Positions 19,944 through 29,079 of a DNA stretch of 64,000 bases are shown here, one piece after another. Origin of the DNA: Pseudomonadaceae bacterium (lineage in GTDB: Bacteria; Pseudomonadota; Gammaproteobacteria; Pseudomonadales; Azotimanducaceae); the NCBI GenBank assembly GCA_024743435.1, contig JANSWO010000009.1, positions 1 through 64,000 on the forward strand. Direction: 5' to 3'. The position numbers were made by a program, and so were the translations under genes. The notes below the pieces were generated by a model that saw only the letters and a list, made by a program, of their open reading frames with translations, did not search any database and had not been told where the DNA came from. Every line of letters begins with the position of its first letter. Positions within the stretch are counted from its first letter, which is position 1.

Positions 19944-20348
19944 GTGGCTGACGACAATCCAGAGAACGACAGCGCCACCGGGCCTGTAGCCGGTCAACGA
20001 AGCACCGGACGGGTAAAGTGGTTCAACAATACGAAGGGTTTCGGCTTTATCGTTGCCGATGGCAGTGACGGCGATAGCGATCTGTTCGCTCACTACAGCG
20101 CGATAGACATGAACGGCTATCGAACGTTGAAAGCAGGACAGCACGTGTCTTTCACAACAGCAGATGGCCCCAAAGGCTTGCACGCGATGGACATTCGAGC
20201 CGCTGACGACCTCGAACCGTCAACCTCGAACGAACGCAACGACAACGACGACGTATCACACCCCGGCATCGACGTTGAGCTTCCGAACGCCGATGCAAAC
20301 GTGGACAAACACGACGACGACCTCCCGGACAGCGCGGCGCAGCGCTGA
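19944..20348 (+). CDS. Cold-shock domain protein with acidic C-terminal tail
   Basis: A 134-residue protein. Residues 20-88 are a cold-shock OB domain with RNP1 (VKWFNNTKGFGFI) and RNP2 (DLFAHYSAI), which bind single-stranded RNA or DNA. Residues 89-134 are a disordered, Asp/Asn-rich tail. Position next to clpS and icd matches cspD, a stationary-phase replication inhibitor in E. coli, but CspD is only 74 residues, so I do not assign the symbol. It starts at GTG 19944 with GGAGGGAAG upstream. Confidence 0.92.
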   Translation: MADDNPENDSATGPVAGQRSTGRVKWFNNTKGFGFIVADGSDGDSDLFAHYSAIDMNGYRTLKAGQHVSFTTADGPKGLHAMDIRAADDLEPSTSNERNDNDDVSHPGIDVELPNADANVDKHDDDLPDSAAQR

Positions 20349-20500
20349 CCGACCGCCCTTCTCCAGGCGATTAATCTCGTGTGATCTGGCGCGAAGCGAT
20401 CTGATGCCGACCGTCCCTCACTCGTCGCTTAGCGCGCCGTGACCTCCAACAGCTAACCTCCAACTGTTACTTTCTTTCCTGAAGCCAAATATTCGCACGC

Positions 20501-20532
20501 AAAAAAAAGCACCGACGCGAAACGCCGGTGCT
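20501..20532 (-). terminator. Rho-independent terminator downstream of icd
   Basis: On the minus strand, AGCACCG (20532-20526) pairs with CGGTGCT (20514-20508) and is followed by eight T's. It lies 60 bases past the icd stop codon and points the same way as icd. Confidence 0.9.
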
Positions 20533-20591
20533 GTAGATTTCAAGTGCGTTCAAGCCAGCCAACCGCTAACGGCTAGCTGATCTCGTGCGCT

Positions 20592-21848
20592 TTACATCTT
20601 TTCGATCATGGCATCGCCGAACTCAGAGCACTTCAGAAGGGTTGCACCCGTCATCAGACGCTCGAAGTCGTAGGTAACCGTGCCAGCAGAGATGGCGCCT
20701 TCAGTGCCCTTGATGATCAGGTCTGCCGCTTCGCGCCAGCCCATGTGCCGAAGCATCATTTCAGCCGAGAGAATCAGTGAGCCTGGGTTGACCTTATCCT
20801 GGCCTGCGTACTTCGGCGCGGTACCATGGGTCGCCTCGAACAGTGCGATCGTGTCGCCAATGTTCGCGCCCGGAGCGATGCCGATACCGCCAACCTGCGC
20901 AGCCAGCGCATCAGACAGGTAGTCGCCATTCAGGTTCATCGTTGCGATGACGTCGTATTCGTCCGGGCGGGTGAGTACCTGCTGTAGCATCGCATCAGCG
21001 ATCACATCTTTAATGATGATTTCTTTGCCCGTATTTGGGTTTTTCAGCACATGCCAGGGACCGCCATCGAGGGGTGTTGCACCAAACTCGCTCGCGGCAA
21101 GTTCATAGCCCCAGTCTTTAAAGGCGCCCTCGGTGAATTTCATGATGTTGCCTTTGTGTACAAAGGTCAGAGAATCACGATCTTCTTCAATGGTGTATTG
21201 AATCGCCTTGCGAACCAGACGTTGAGTCCCTTCGACGGAAATGGGCTTGATACCCAGGCCAACATGCTGGGGGAAGCGAATCGTGCTGACGCCCATGTCG
21301 TTCTGCAGGAAAGCGAGCAGCTTCTCAGCGCCCTCGCTATCGGCTTCCCATTCGATGCCGGCGTAAATGTCTTCGGTGTTCTCACGGAAGATGACCATGT
21401 CCGTTTTTTCCGGCGCGAGTACCGGAGACGGCACCCCAGTGAACCATCGCACCGGGCGCTGACAAACGTACAGGTCGAGTTCTTGTCGGAGCGCGACGTT
21501 CAGCGAACGAATACCGCCGCCTACTGGCGTAGTCATCGGGCCTTTGATGCCGACGACAAAGTCACGCATGGCGTCCAGCGTCTCGCTGGGGAGCCATTCG
21601 TCTTCGCCATACACTTCGAGCGACTTCTCACCGGAATAGATTTCCATCCAGTGAATCTGACGCTTGCCGCCGTAGGCTTTGCTGACGGCGGCATCGACAA
21701 CCTTCGTCATAACCGGCGTGATATCGACACCGATGCCATCACCCTCAATGAACGGGATGATCGGGTTGTCCGGAATGTTCAGTGATTTGTCGGCGTTAAC
21801 GGTGATTTTAGCGCCGTCGGCGGGGACTTTGATGTGCTGATAAGCCAT
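20592..21848 (-). CDS. icd: NADP-dependent isocitrate dehydrogenase
   Basis: A 418-residue TCA-cycle enzyme converting isocitrate to 2-oxoglutarate with NADPH production. Key segments are [13 protein letters not shown] near the N-terminus, the substrate-binding [20 protein letters not shown] (the Ser regulated by AceK in E. coli lies in this loop) and [19 protein letters not shown]. The start is ATG 21848 ([12 protein letters not shown]), preceded by AAGGA; the open frame runs 16 codons further. A terminator follows at 20501. Confidence 0.97.
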   Translation of the reverse strand: MAYQHIKVPADGAKITVNADKSLNIPDNPIIPFIEGDGIGVDITPVMTKVVDAAVSKAYGGKRQIHWMEIYSGEKSLEVYGEDEWLPSETLDAMRDFVVGIKGPMTTPVGGGIRSLNVALRQELDLYVCQRPVRWFTGVPSPVLAPEKTDMVIFRENTEDIYAGIEWEADSEGAEKLLAFLQNDMGVSTIRFPQHVGLGIKPISVEGTQRLVRKAIQYTIEEDRDSLTFVHKGNIMKFTEGAFKDWGYELAASEFGATPLDGGPWHVLKNPNTGKEIIIKDVIADAMLQQVLTRPDEYDVIATMNLNGDYLSDALAAQVGGIGIAPGANIGDTIALFEATHGTAPKYAGQDKVNPGSLILSAEMMLRHMGWREAADLIIKGTEGAISAGTVTYDFERLMTGATLLKCSEFGDAMIEKM

Positions 21849-22184
21849 TGCTGTTAGTGCGTCCTTATTGTCGATGCATTCGAAAATTCGATGCATTCAT
21901 TGCGGGAAATCCCGGCCGGTCAGGCCGGGCGAATTGCTTCCTGGCGCCGCTGATCGTCACCAGCTATCGAGACCGCGTTGGCGCGACTCAATGCATGGGT
22001 TCAATCTGACGGAGCGATCGATTGACTGCGAGATAGCGCAGTAATATCAGAAGCCGCGAACGACAGAAGCTGCGGCTAACTTCGCCGCGAGAACGGGGCC
22101 GTATTATACGGACGCAGGGCGGCTTAGGCGAGCGTCGAGAGTTGGTGGTTGCCAGCCGTTGGCGCTAGCCGTCGGCGCTAGCGG
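21849..22184 (-). other. icd upstream region
   Basis: 336 non-coding bases between moaE and icd, both on the minus strand. It holds a perfect minus-strand TATAAT at 22108-22103 inside the palindrome CCGTAT-T-ATACGG (22099-22111), without a good -35. This is a candidate icd promoter with a leader of about 250 bases. At 22154-22179 a 13-base direct repeat (AGCCGTTGGCGCT / AGCCGTCGGCGCT) overlaps a possible hairpin at the moaE 3' end. Confidence 0.5.
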
Positions 22185-22673
22185 CTAACGCCAGCGCTGC
22201 TGCCGACGCTGGTCCGAGTCGGTGGAGTCAATCCAGCGTCGGCCACTGGCATCCTCCTCGAGCTTCCAGAACACCGCATCCGTTTTCAGGTAATCCATCA
22301 CGAACTCACAGGCCGCAAAAGCGTCCGGGCGGTGGCCACTGGCCACGCCAACAAACACGATCTGCTCGCCCACTGACAGCCGGCCAACCCGGTGAATCAC
22401 AACAAGATCAAGCACCTGCCAACGAGTGCAGGCCTGGGCGGCGATGGCTTCAATGCTCCGCTCGGTCATGCCGGGATAGTGTTCGAGTGTGAGTGTTAGA
22501 TCCGGGTTATCCGACCCGCGAACCAGGCCGACAAAGCTGGCATAGCCGCCGACCTGGGCTCCGGCGCGCTCGCGCACCGCCGCAAGCTCCGCCGCCACGT
22601 TGAAGTCTGCCTGTTCAACCCGCACCTCGATTGCGGCCGGTTGGCTAGGCTTTGATTGACCGGAGGTGTCCAT
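22185..22673 (-). CDS. moaE: Molybdopterin synthase catalytic subunit MoaE
   Basis: A 162-residue subunit that converts cyclic pyranopterin monophosphate to molybdopterin using MoaD thiocarboxylate sulfur. Family segments are YASFVGLVRG, LTLEHYPGMTERSIEAIA, HRVGRLSVGEQIVFVGVAS and the catalytic FVMDYLKTDAVFWKLE with its Lys residues. It overlaps the moaD stop by one base (TGATG). Confidence 0.95.
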   Translation of the reverse strand: MDTSGQSKPSQPAAIEVRVEQADFNVAAELAAVRERAGAQVGGYASFVGLVRGSDNPDLTLTLEHYPGMTERSIEAIAAQACTRWQVLDLVVIHRVGRLSVGEQIVFVGVASGHRPDAFAACEFVMDYLKTDAVFWKLEEDASGRRWIDSTDSDQRRQQRWR

Positions 22674-22921
22674 CAGCCGCCGGTAACCGGGGGCAGAAAC
22701 GCAAGCTCACTCGCACCCTCGAGGCTGGCATTACCTTCCACCAGAACCTGATCGACGGCGATTCTCACGTTGTCGCTGCGAAGCGCAAGAAGCGCCGATT
22801 CACTCAACTGGCTTTCCAACTCCGCAAATAGAGCATCGACCGTGGCCGGTGCTTGCGTCAATTCAAGTTGAGCGACGCCAACATCCTCTCTTAGCGATGC
22901 GAAAAACAGGACTCGCACCAC
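22673..22921 (-). CDS. moaD: Molybdopterin synthase sulfur carrier subunit MoaD
   Basis: An 82-residue ubiquitin-fold protein ending in VTGG. Its C-terminal Gly-Gly is adenylated and thiocarboxylated, then donates sulfur to MoaE. It begins FFASLRED, typical of the family. GTG start at 22921, immediately behind the moaC stop codon. Confidence 0.94.
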   Translation of the reverse strand: MVRVLFFASLREDVGVAQLELTQAPATVDALFAELESQLSESALLALRSDNVRIAVDQVLVEGNASLEGASELAFLPPVTGG

Positions 22922-23437
22922 CTAACTGTCCTGGCCCACGGTCGCAACGCGGTCAAAATCGCCGCTCGCTCCGCCGCTTTTGTGCAGCAACGCAACCCGT
23001 TCGATACTCATGCCTCGATCGATCGCCTTGCACATATCGTAAATCGTGAGCCCGGCAACGCTGGCCGCTGTCAGCGCTTCCATTTCGACACCCGTTGGCC
23101 CCGTCACCTTACATTCCACGGTGATGGCGAGTGTGCAGTCATCGGGCGAATCGATATCAACACGGACGCGGGATAGCGGCAGCGGGTGGCAAAGCGGTAT
23201 GAGGTCACTGCAGCGCTTTGCCGCACCAATCGCGGCGATGCGGGCAGTGGCCAGGACATCGCCTTTACCGATTTCGTCCGCCTGGATTGCACGCAGTGTC
23301 GCCGGCAGCATTCGCACCAGCGCCTGGGCACGCGCAACCCGCACTGTCGGCGGTTTGTCCGAGACATCGACCATGTGTACGTGGCCAGCCTCGTTTATGT
23401 GTGTCAGGTCGCTTCTCGTTTTATCGCTAGACGACAT
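22922..23437 (-). CDS. moaC: Cyclic pyranopterin monophosphate synthase MoaC
   Basis: A 171-residue enzyme that rearranges the MoaA product into cPMP in molybdenum cofactor synthesis. Recognised by [51 protein letters not shown] and [22 protein letters not shown], all diagnostic. First gene of a moaCDE operon; moaA is not in the window. ATG start at 23437, divergent from mnmA. Confidence 0.96.
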   Translation of the reverse strand: MSSSDKTRSDLTHINEAGHVHMVDVSDKPPTVRVARAQALVRMLPATLRAIQADEIGKGDVLATARIAAIGAAKRCSDLIPLCHPLPLSRVRVDIDSPDDCTLAITVECKVTGPTGVEMEALTAASVAGLTIYDMCKAIDRGMSIERVALLHKSGGASGDFDRVATVGQDS

Positions 23438-23637
23438 TGCAGAGATGGCCTCGGTTATCAGGTTCAGGGCGCTGGCAACAGTAAAACCAGCGCGCGCGCA
23501 ATGCTACGTTACAATGCCCCCCTATCGCAGCACCTCTCGAACGCCGACAGCTCATGCAGGCCTTAACCAGGCAGCGGCAAGAAGCCATCCACGTTCGCAC
23601 TGCCTGCGGCCATGCGCAAACTGACCCGCAATCCACA

Positions 23638-24768
23638 ATGACCCAAGCATTACCAACAACATCCTCCGTGCCCGCCAAAAGCCAGGTCTGTGTGGGCCTG
23701 TCGGGTGGCGTTGATTCTGCCGTTGCAGCTGCAGTGCTGTGCCAGCAGGGCCATCACGTTACCGGGCTATTCATGAAGAACTGGGATGAGGATGACGGCA
23801 GCGAATACTGCACCGCCAAAGAAGATCTCGCCGATGCCCAACGCGTGGCAGATCATCTGGGTATCGAACTGGTTACCGCCAACTTCGCAGCTGAGTACTG
23901 GGACAACGTGTTCGAGTCGTTTCTTGCCGGCTATCAACGTGGCGAGACGCCAAACCCGGACGTTTTGTGTAACCGGGAGATCAAATTCAAACAATTCAGC
24001 CGCTACGCTCGCAGCCTGGGCGCTGACTACGTCGCGACAGGCCACTATGCACGCGCCGCGGTCGCTGGCGACGGTCCGGCCCTGATGCGCGCCGCAGACG
24101 CCAGTAAAGATCAGACTTATTTTCTGTTGGGCGTGAACCGAGACGAGTTAGCCAGTGTGATCTTTCCACTGGGCGACCTGCAAAAAACCGAGGTTCGAGC
24201 CCAGGCAAAATCGCTCGGGCTACACAACTTCGATCGGAAGGACTCAACGGGTATCTGCTTCATCGGCGAGCGCCGCTTTCGTGACTTTTTAGCCCGCTAT
24301 CTGCCCGCGAAGAATGGCGTAATCGTCGATACTGCCGGCCGAACCCGCGGCGAGCACATGGGCGCCGCCTACTACACAATCGGGCAGCGCGAAGGGCTGG
24401 GCATCGGGGGCCAACGCGGCAGCGAGAACGCCCCATGGTTTGTGATCGGCAAAAACGTGGCGGCAAACGAGCTGATTGTCAGCCAGGACTCTGGCCTGCT
24501 CATGCAGGACTACTTAGTAACCACTCATCTGAACTGGCTTGCCGATGAACCGCCACTGCCGAGCCGAGTCTATGCGAGCACCCGCTATCGACAACGGGCG
24601 ACTCCAGCCACCCTGACGCTGCGCGCCGATGGTGCCCTGCGGGTTCGCTTCGACTCGCCCCAACGGGCCATAACACCCGGCCAGTATCTGTGTCTCTACG
24701 ACGAGGCAACCAACACACGCTGCCTGGGCGGCGGCGTGATCAGGAGTTTCGGCCGCCATGCCCACTGA
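23638..24768 (+). CDS. mnmA: tRNA-specific 2-thiouridylase MnmA
   Basis: A 376-residue enzyme that puts the 2-thio group on U34 of tRNA-Lys, -Glu and -Gln, using sulfur from TusE. PP-loop GLSGGVDSAVAA, then FMKNWDEDD. The catalytic cysteines are in NPDVLCNREIKF and DSTGICFIGERRF. The start is set at ATG 23638; the frame is open from 23554, but those codons are not family-like. A TACAAT hexamer at 23510-23515 could be its -10 box. It overlaps hflD by 11 bases. Confidence 0.96.
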   Translation: MTQALPTTSSVPAKSQVCVGLSGGVDSAVAAAVLCQQGHHVTGLFMKNWDEDDGSEYCTAKEDLADAQRVADHLGIELVTANFAAEYWDNVFESFLAGYQRGETPNPDVLCNREIKFKQFSRYARSLGADYVATGHYARAAVAGDGPALMRAADASKDQTYFLLGVNRDELASVIFPLGDLQKTEVRAQAKSLGLHNFDRKDSTGICFIGERRFRDFLARYLPAKNGVIVDTAGRTRGEHMGAAYYTIGQREGLGIGGQRGSENAPWFVIGKNVAANELIVSQDSGLLMQDYLVTTHLNWLADEPPLPSRVYASTRYRQRATPATLTLRADGALRVRFDSPQRAITPGQYLCLYDEATNTRCLGGGVIRSFGRHAH

Positions 24769-25489
24769 TCTGCAAACGCCACCAGGCTCAGGCCAGCCGC
24801 CCGCATTGCTCAGCAGACTGCAGGAGCAGGCTCTGTCACTGGCGGGCATCGTGCAAAGCGCCTTGCTGACCCACGAACTCGCGAGCGGCAAGCATCCAGA
24901 CAGCGACGAACTGAATGCGCTGCATCGCAGTACGCTTCGGATCGACAGCGAATCCGTGGTCGAGGCATTCGGCGGCGACCTGCAACCCTGGCGACGAGGC
25001 TTGCGCACCGCCGTTGACATACTGCGCAAACCACCTCGCGAGCTTATCCCGGTTCTGCGCTACGTCATCACGCTTGTCGATGTGACGCGCAGCTTGCGCA
25101 AATACCCAAACATTGTTGCTCGGCTCGGTGACAAGCTCAGCCAGATCGAGGCGCTGCCCATAGATGCGGCTCCTTTGGATCAGGAACGCTGTTACCAACA
25201 ACTGGCGCAGGCATATAAGGCGACGCTCTCGACGCTGCCAGTGCGCGTTCAGGTATCCGGCTCTCCGGAGCTGCTCGCCCAAGACGAAACCGCCTCTCAG
25301 ATACGCGCGGTGCTGCTGGGCGGCGTTCGCTTCGCCTGGCTGTGGCAGCAAACGGGTGGCCGACGCTGGCACCTGATGTTCGCTCGCGGCAAAATTCGCG
25401 CCGCCCTGATTGGGCTGCTGCGCGGCGCCATGACCGCCCTGCCCGGCGGCGACAACGACAAACCACCCCATTCCGGAGACGACGCTTGA
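24758..25489 (+). CDS. hflD: High-frequency lysogenization protein HflD homolog
   Basis: A 243-residue, mostly helical, membrane-associated protein conserved between mnmA and purB across gammaproteobacteria. In E. coli HflD binds the lambda CII activator; its host role is unclear. Recognised by position and by the segments QALSLAGIVQSALLTHELA, YVITLVDVTRSLRKYP and ASQIRAVLLGGVRFAWLW. Longer than E. coli HflD (213 residues) through both ends. It overlaps purB by four bases. Confidence 0.9.
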   Translation: MPTDLQTPPGSGQPPALLSRLQEQALSLAGIVQSALLTHELASGKHPDSDELNALHRSTLRIDSESVVEAFGGDLQPWRRGLRTAVDILRKPPRELIPVLRYVITLVDVTRSLRKYPNIVARLGDKLSQIEALPIDAAPLDQERCYQQLAQAYKATLSTLPVRVQVSGSPELLAQDETASQIRAVLLGGVRFAWLWQQTGGRRWHLMFARGKIRAALIGLLRGAMTALPGGDNDKPPHSGDDA

Positions 25490-26868
25490 GCCTGACAGAA
25501 CTCACCGCCATCGGGCCACTCGATGGCCGTTATCGCAACAAACTCGAGGGCTTATCCGAGCTGGCCTCAGAACAGGCACTGCAGCGCTATCGAGTACAGG
25601 TCGAGATTGAGTGGTTGCTGCATCTGGCGGCCAGTGAGGCGATCAGCGAAATCCCGATACCGAGCGATGCGGATTGCACTGCCTTGCGCGCGCGTTACGA
25701 GGCGTTCTCAAGCGACGATGCCCAGCGCATTCGAGACTTCGAAGCCGAGACAAATCATGACGTCAAAGCAGTCGAGTACTTTGTGAAAGGTGCAGTTGAT
25801 GACCTGCCCTCGCTGGCGCCCCACCGCGAGTTTGTGCATTTCGCGTGCACTTCCGAGGACATCAACAATACCGCCTACGGCTTGATGCTGTTAGCGCTCA
25901 GACGAGAACTCAGCACGGCGATGACGACGCTGATCGAGCGCATTACTGCGCTCGCCAACGACTATGCCAGCGATGCCATGCTGTCGCGCACCCATGGCCA
26001 GGCGGCGTCACCAACAACCATGGGCAAAGAGCTGGCGAACGTCGCCAGCCGGCTCGGCCGACAGCACAGACAGTTCCTTGCCATCGAAGTACTCGGCAAA
26101 TTCAACGGCGCAGTAGGCAACTACAACGCCCACACGGTTGCCTACCCAGAGGCCAACTGGCGTGAACTGAGCGCCAGTTTTTTGCAGCGCCTCGGGCTTG
26201 AACAGAACCCCTACACCACACAGATCGAGCCGCACGACTACGTCGCGGAGTACCTGCACTGCCTGTCCAGGTTCAATCAGGTGCTACTCGATTTTGACCG
26301 TGACATCTGGAGCTACATCAGCATCGGCTACTTTGGTCAGAAACAGGTTGCGGGAGAGACCGGCTCGTCAACCATGCCGCACAAAGTGAACCCGATTGAT
26401 TTCGAAAATTCAGAGGGCAACCTGGGTATCGCGAACGCGCTGATGGGTCATCTTGCAGACAAGCTACCGGTATCGCGCTGGCAACGGGACCTGTCAGATT
26501 CCACTGTCCTGCGAAACCTCGGCGTGGTTGCTGGTCATTCCCTGCTCGCATACCAGGCGACCCTCAAAGGCATCGGCAAGTTAACCCTCAATAGAACGGC
26601 GCTTGCAGCCGATCTGGGCCGCAGCTGGGAGGTGCTGGCTGAGCCTGTGCAGATGGTGATGCGTCGCCTCGCAATGCCCGAGCCCTATGAAACCCTGAAA
26701 CGTTTGACTCGCGGCGAGCAGCTGGACGAGAAACGTTACAGCGAGCTGTTGGATCAACTTGAGCTGCCCGCCGAGGCGGACGCGGTTCTCCGCGAGCTGC
26801 GCCCCGAAACGTACACCGGCCTGGCCGAGGAATTGGCGCGCGGGCTGGAGCCAGGAAATCTGACTTGA
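25486..26868 (+). CDS. purB: Adenylosuccinate lyase
   Basis: A 460-residue fumarase/aspartase-superfamily enzyme acting twice in purine synthesis (SAICAR and adenylosuccinate cleavage). The signature GSSTMPHKVNPIDFENSEGN is intact, with catalytic Ser in that loop and His in SRTHGQAASPTTMGKE. The start is TTG 25486 (MSLTELTAIGPLDGRYR), overlapping the hflD stop as TTGA with GGAG seven bases upstream; a long in-frame extension to 25342 lies inside hflD and is rejected. Confidence 0.96.
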   Translation: MSLTELTAIGPLDGRYRNKLEGLSELASEQALQRYRVQVEIEWLLHLAASEAISEIPIPSDADCTALRARYEAFSSDDAQRIRDFEAETNHDVKAVEYFVKGAVDDLPSLAPHREFVHFACTSEDINNTAYGLMLLALRRELSTAMTTLIERITALANDYASDAMLSRTHGQAASPTTMGKELANVASRLGRQHRQFLAIEVLGKFNGAVGNYNAHTVAYPEANWRELSASFLQRLGLEQNPYTTQIEPHDYVAEYLHCLSRFNQVLLDFDRDIWSYISIGYFGQKQVAGETGSSTMPHKVNPIDFENSEGNLGIANALMGHLADKLPVSRWQRDLSDSTVLRNLGVVAGHSLLAYQATLKGIGKLTLNRTALAADLGRSWEVLAEPVQMVMRRLAMPEPYETLKRLTRGEQLDEKRYSELLDQLELPAEADAVLRELRPETYTGLAEELARGLEPGNLT

Positions 26869-27806
26869 GCGTCGTTATTCGAAGGGCAAACTGGCCAGCC
26901 GATCGCGAGGCGCTGCGCCTGCTAAGAACGCAGGTGTTCGTGGTCGAACAAGGCGTGCCGGAAGCTCTCGAATGGGATGGCGAAGACGAAAACTGCCTGC
27001 ACTTTCTGGCTGAAACCGAAAATGGTCCCGTCGGTTGCGCTCGCCTCATGCCTTCCGGACAGATTGGCCGCATGGCGGTGCTGGCAAGTGAGCGCAAAAA
27101 CGGTCTGGGTAGCCGGCTGCTAGTCGCTGCGATGGACGCTGCGAAGCGAGAAGGCATCTCTGAGCCCTACCTGCACGCACAGGTCCAGGTTCTGCCCTTC
27201 TATGAGCGACACGGCTTTACCGCACACGGCGATCGCTTCATGGAAGCAGGCATTGAGCACCAGAGCATGCGCTTGACGTCGGAGCCCACAGAGGGCATCG
27301 ACACCCTGTTGTCCGCCGGGCTCAATGGCCGCAATCTCGCACCGTTCGAGGGCGAGGAAGCGGCCGCGACTACCGCGGCAGAATTGTGCGCGGCCGCCCA
27401 GCGCCACATCGTCATCTACAGCCAACTGCTTGATCAGGAAATCTTCGCAAGAGAGTGCCTCGTCGCCGCGCTGTCTGAATTTGTACGCGGCAACGCTCGT
27501 GCACATGTCGATATTTTGATCCACAGCAGCGCCAAGATCCGAGCGCGCAGCCACGAACTGGTGGCACTCGCGCAGCGTTTGAGCAGCAAATTCACGATTC
27601 GGCTCGTGGGCGAAGATGAGCGCAATGAACACCGTAGCTTTGTCGTTGCGGACGGTGAAGGCTACTGGCTGCTACCGGATTGTCAGCAGGCAACTGGCAT
27701 CGCCTGCGCCTATGACCCTGTGCAAGCCCAGCATCTTGCGGAACGTTTCGCCGAACTTAGTCGGCGTGCCAAGCGCGACCCTGATCTGCGCACGTTACGT
27801 ATCTAA
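26865..27806 (+). CDS. GNAT N-acetyltransferase with unknown C-terminal domain
   Basis: A 313-residue two-domain protein. Residues 1-140 form a GNAT acetyltransferase (VFVVEQGVPEALEWDGED, then the acetyl-CoA loop SERKNGLGSRLL, and LPFYERHGF), of the ElaA/YitI kind. Residues 150-313 form a separate alpha/beta domain (HIVIYSQLLDQEIFARE, HVDILIHSSAKIRARSHEL, HRSFVVADGEGYWLLPD), which I recall as the DUF7931 type and which faintly resembles PLD-like folds. TTG start overlapping purB (TTGA). Substrate unknown. Confidence 0.85.
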   Translation: MSVVIRRANWPADREALRLLRTQVFVVEQGVPEALEWDGEDENCLHFLAETENGPVGCARLMPSGQIGRMAVLASERKNGLGSRLLVAAMDAAKREGISEPYLHAQVQVLPFYERHGFTAHGDRFMEAGIEHQSMRLTSEPTEGIDTLLSAGLNGRNLAPFEGEEAAATTAAELCAAAQRHIVIYSQLLDQEIFARECLVAALSEFVRGNARAHVDILIHSSAKIRARSHELVALAQRLSSKFTIRLVGEDERNEHRSFVVADGEGYWLLPDCQQATGIACAYDPVQAQHLAERFAELSRRAKRDPDLRTLRI

Positions 27807-27834
27807 GCAAACATCCCACGTTGGAGCTGCGCCA

Positions 27835-28398
27835 ATGACATCGAAGACTCAGGGGCTGATGCTTTGCAGTTGCGCGCTGTTACTGGCGTCGTTGACTTCA
27901 CTGCACGGCAATGCCGACAACGATCCCACGCTCGCCGCCAACAATGTTCAAGCAAGCACGCTTCAGCAGGAAATCGACGCAACCGTATGGGCGCCATTTC
28001 GAGAGGCGTTCCACAACCTCGATGGCGAGGCCCTAAACGCTGTCTACGCCGATGATGTGCTTCGAGTGACGCCAGCGGGCATTGATGAAGAAGAGAAGTT
28101 CAAGGCGTATAACCGGATGCGTTTTGAAGAGAACGTTCGGCGCAGGGATCAGGTTCAGTTGGACTTCTGGTTCGACAGCAGGCACACCAATCAATCCTCC
28201 TCGTACGAAGTGGGGTTCTATCGGCTCCTGGTCGAGGGCCCGTCAGGAGAGGCCAGCGCCTTCTACGGGCAATTCCACATCGTGCTCGCAAAAATCGGTG
28301 ATCATTGGAAGATCGTGCAGGACTGGGACACGGACTCAATCGGCGGATTGCCGATAACGTCCGCGGATTTCTCTCGCCGACAACCCAAGCAGTTCTAG
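27835..28398 (+). CDS. Secreted SnoaL/NTF2-like protein
   Basis: A 187-residue protein with a signal peptide or lipoprotein-like N-terminus (LMLCSCALLLASLTSL). Residues 45-180 have an NTF2/DUF4440-like cone fold: a helix with FREAFHNLDGEALNAVYADDVLRVTP, then a strand set ending FHIVLAKIGDHWKIVQDWDTD. Such domains bind or turn over small ligands; no catalytic residue can be named. The start is ATG 27835 with GGAG upstream. The frame is open from 27616, but that part overlaps the acetyltransferase gene. Confidence 0.8.
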   Translation: MTSKTQGLMLCSCALLLASLTSLHGNADNDPTLAANNVQASTLQQEIDATVWAPFREAFHNLDGEALNAVYADDVLRVTPAGIDEEEKFKAYNRMRFEENVRRRDQVQLDFWFDSRHTNQSSSYEVGFYRLLVEGPSGEASAFYGQFHIVLAKIGDHWKIVQDWDTDSIGGLPITSADFSRRQPKQF

Positions 28399-28507
28399 CA
28401 CCTTCCGCCCAGCAGCCAACACTAAGCACCAGAAGGCTTGGGGCTATACACGCGCTCGTTCAGATATCACTTTCTTCGAAACTTCTTGGCCGTTAACTAC
28501 TTCGAGC

Positions 28508-29008
28508 CTAACGGTGCAGCGGGTTGGGCGCGCACGCCATCCCGTTCATGTCCACATAGGCATAGGCCCCGGGCAGCCATCGCACACCGGCGAAGTGAAC
28601 CGGCGTATCGAGATCCCCGGCACCGCGCTTGACGCTTTTCATCGGATGCGGGGCGAGCGCCACGACACCGAAATCGATGTCAGCCATGATCTCGACGTCA
28701 CGCACGCAGCCATAGACGATAACCCCGGCCCAGCCGTTGTCGCGCCCGGCCAAGGCCAGATTGTCCCCTACCAGGGCACACCGGTGGCTACCGCCACCAT
28801 CGACAACTAACACGCAGCCATCACCCTCAGCGCGCAAAGCCTCTCCAACCAGGGAGTTGTCTTCAAAGCATCGAATGGTGCGGATTTCGCCATGAAAGCT
28901 CTGCCGGCCACCAAAATGCCGATAACCCGGTTCGGCGATAGCGAGTACATCTCTATGCTCATCACACAGATCCGGCAGGGATAGCTGCTGCTGAGATTGA
29001 TCCGTCAC
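28508..29008 (-). CDS. RraA family protein (RNase E regulator or HMG aldolase-like)
   Basis: A 166-residue RraA-fold protein. Segments FGGRQSFHGEIRTIRCFEDN, VLVVDGGGSHRCALVGDN and GVIVYGCVRDV align with E. coli RraA, which inhibits RNase E. The Arg-Asp pair in CVRDVEIM is the one required for divalent-metal-dependent 4-hydroxy-4-methyl-2-oxoglutarate/oxaloacetate aldolase activity in relatives, while E. coli RraA has Arg-Gln. Both roles therefore stay possible. The start is chosen at GTG 29008, where AGGAG stands at ideal distance; GTG 29014 is too close to it. It follows prpC on the same strand. Confidence 0.87.
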   Translation of the reverse strand: MTDQSQQQLSLPDLCDEHRDVLAIAEPGYRHFGGRQSFHGEIRTIRCFEDNSLVGEALRAEGDGCVLVVDGGGSHRCALVGDNLALAGRDNGWAGVIVYGCVRDVEIMADIDFGVVALAPHPMKSVKRGAGDLDTPVHFAGVRWLPGAYAYVDMNGMACAPNPLHR

Positions 29009-29079
29009 GAGCACGCTCCTGTTGCGCCAATCGCATACCGGGCGAAGCCCACAGGCCGCCCGGAATGCGATTCAAAGTA

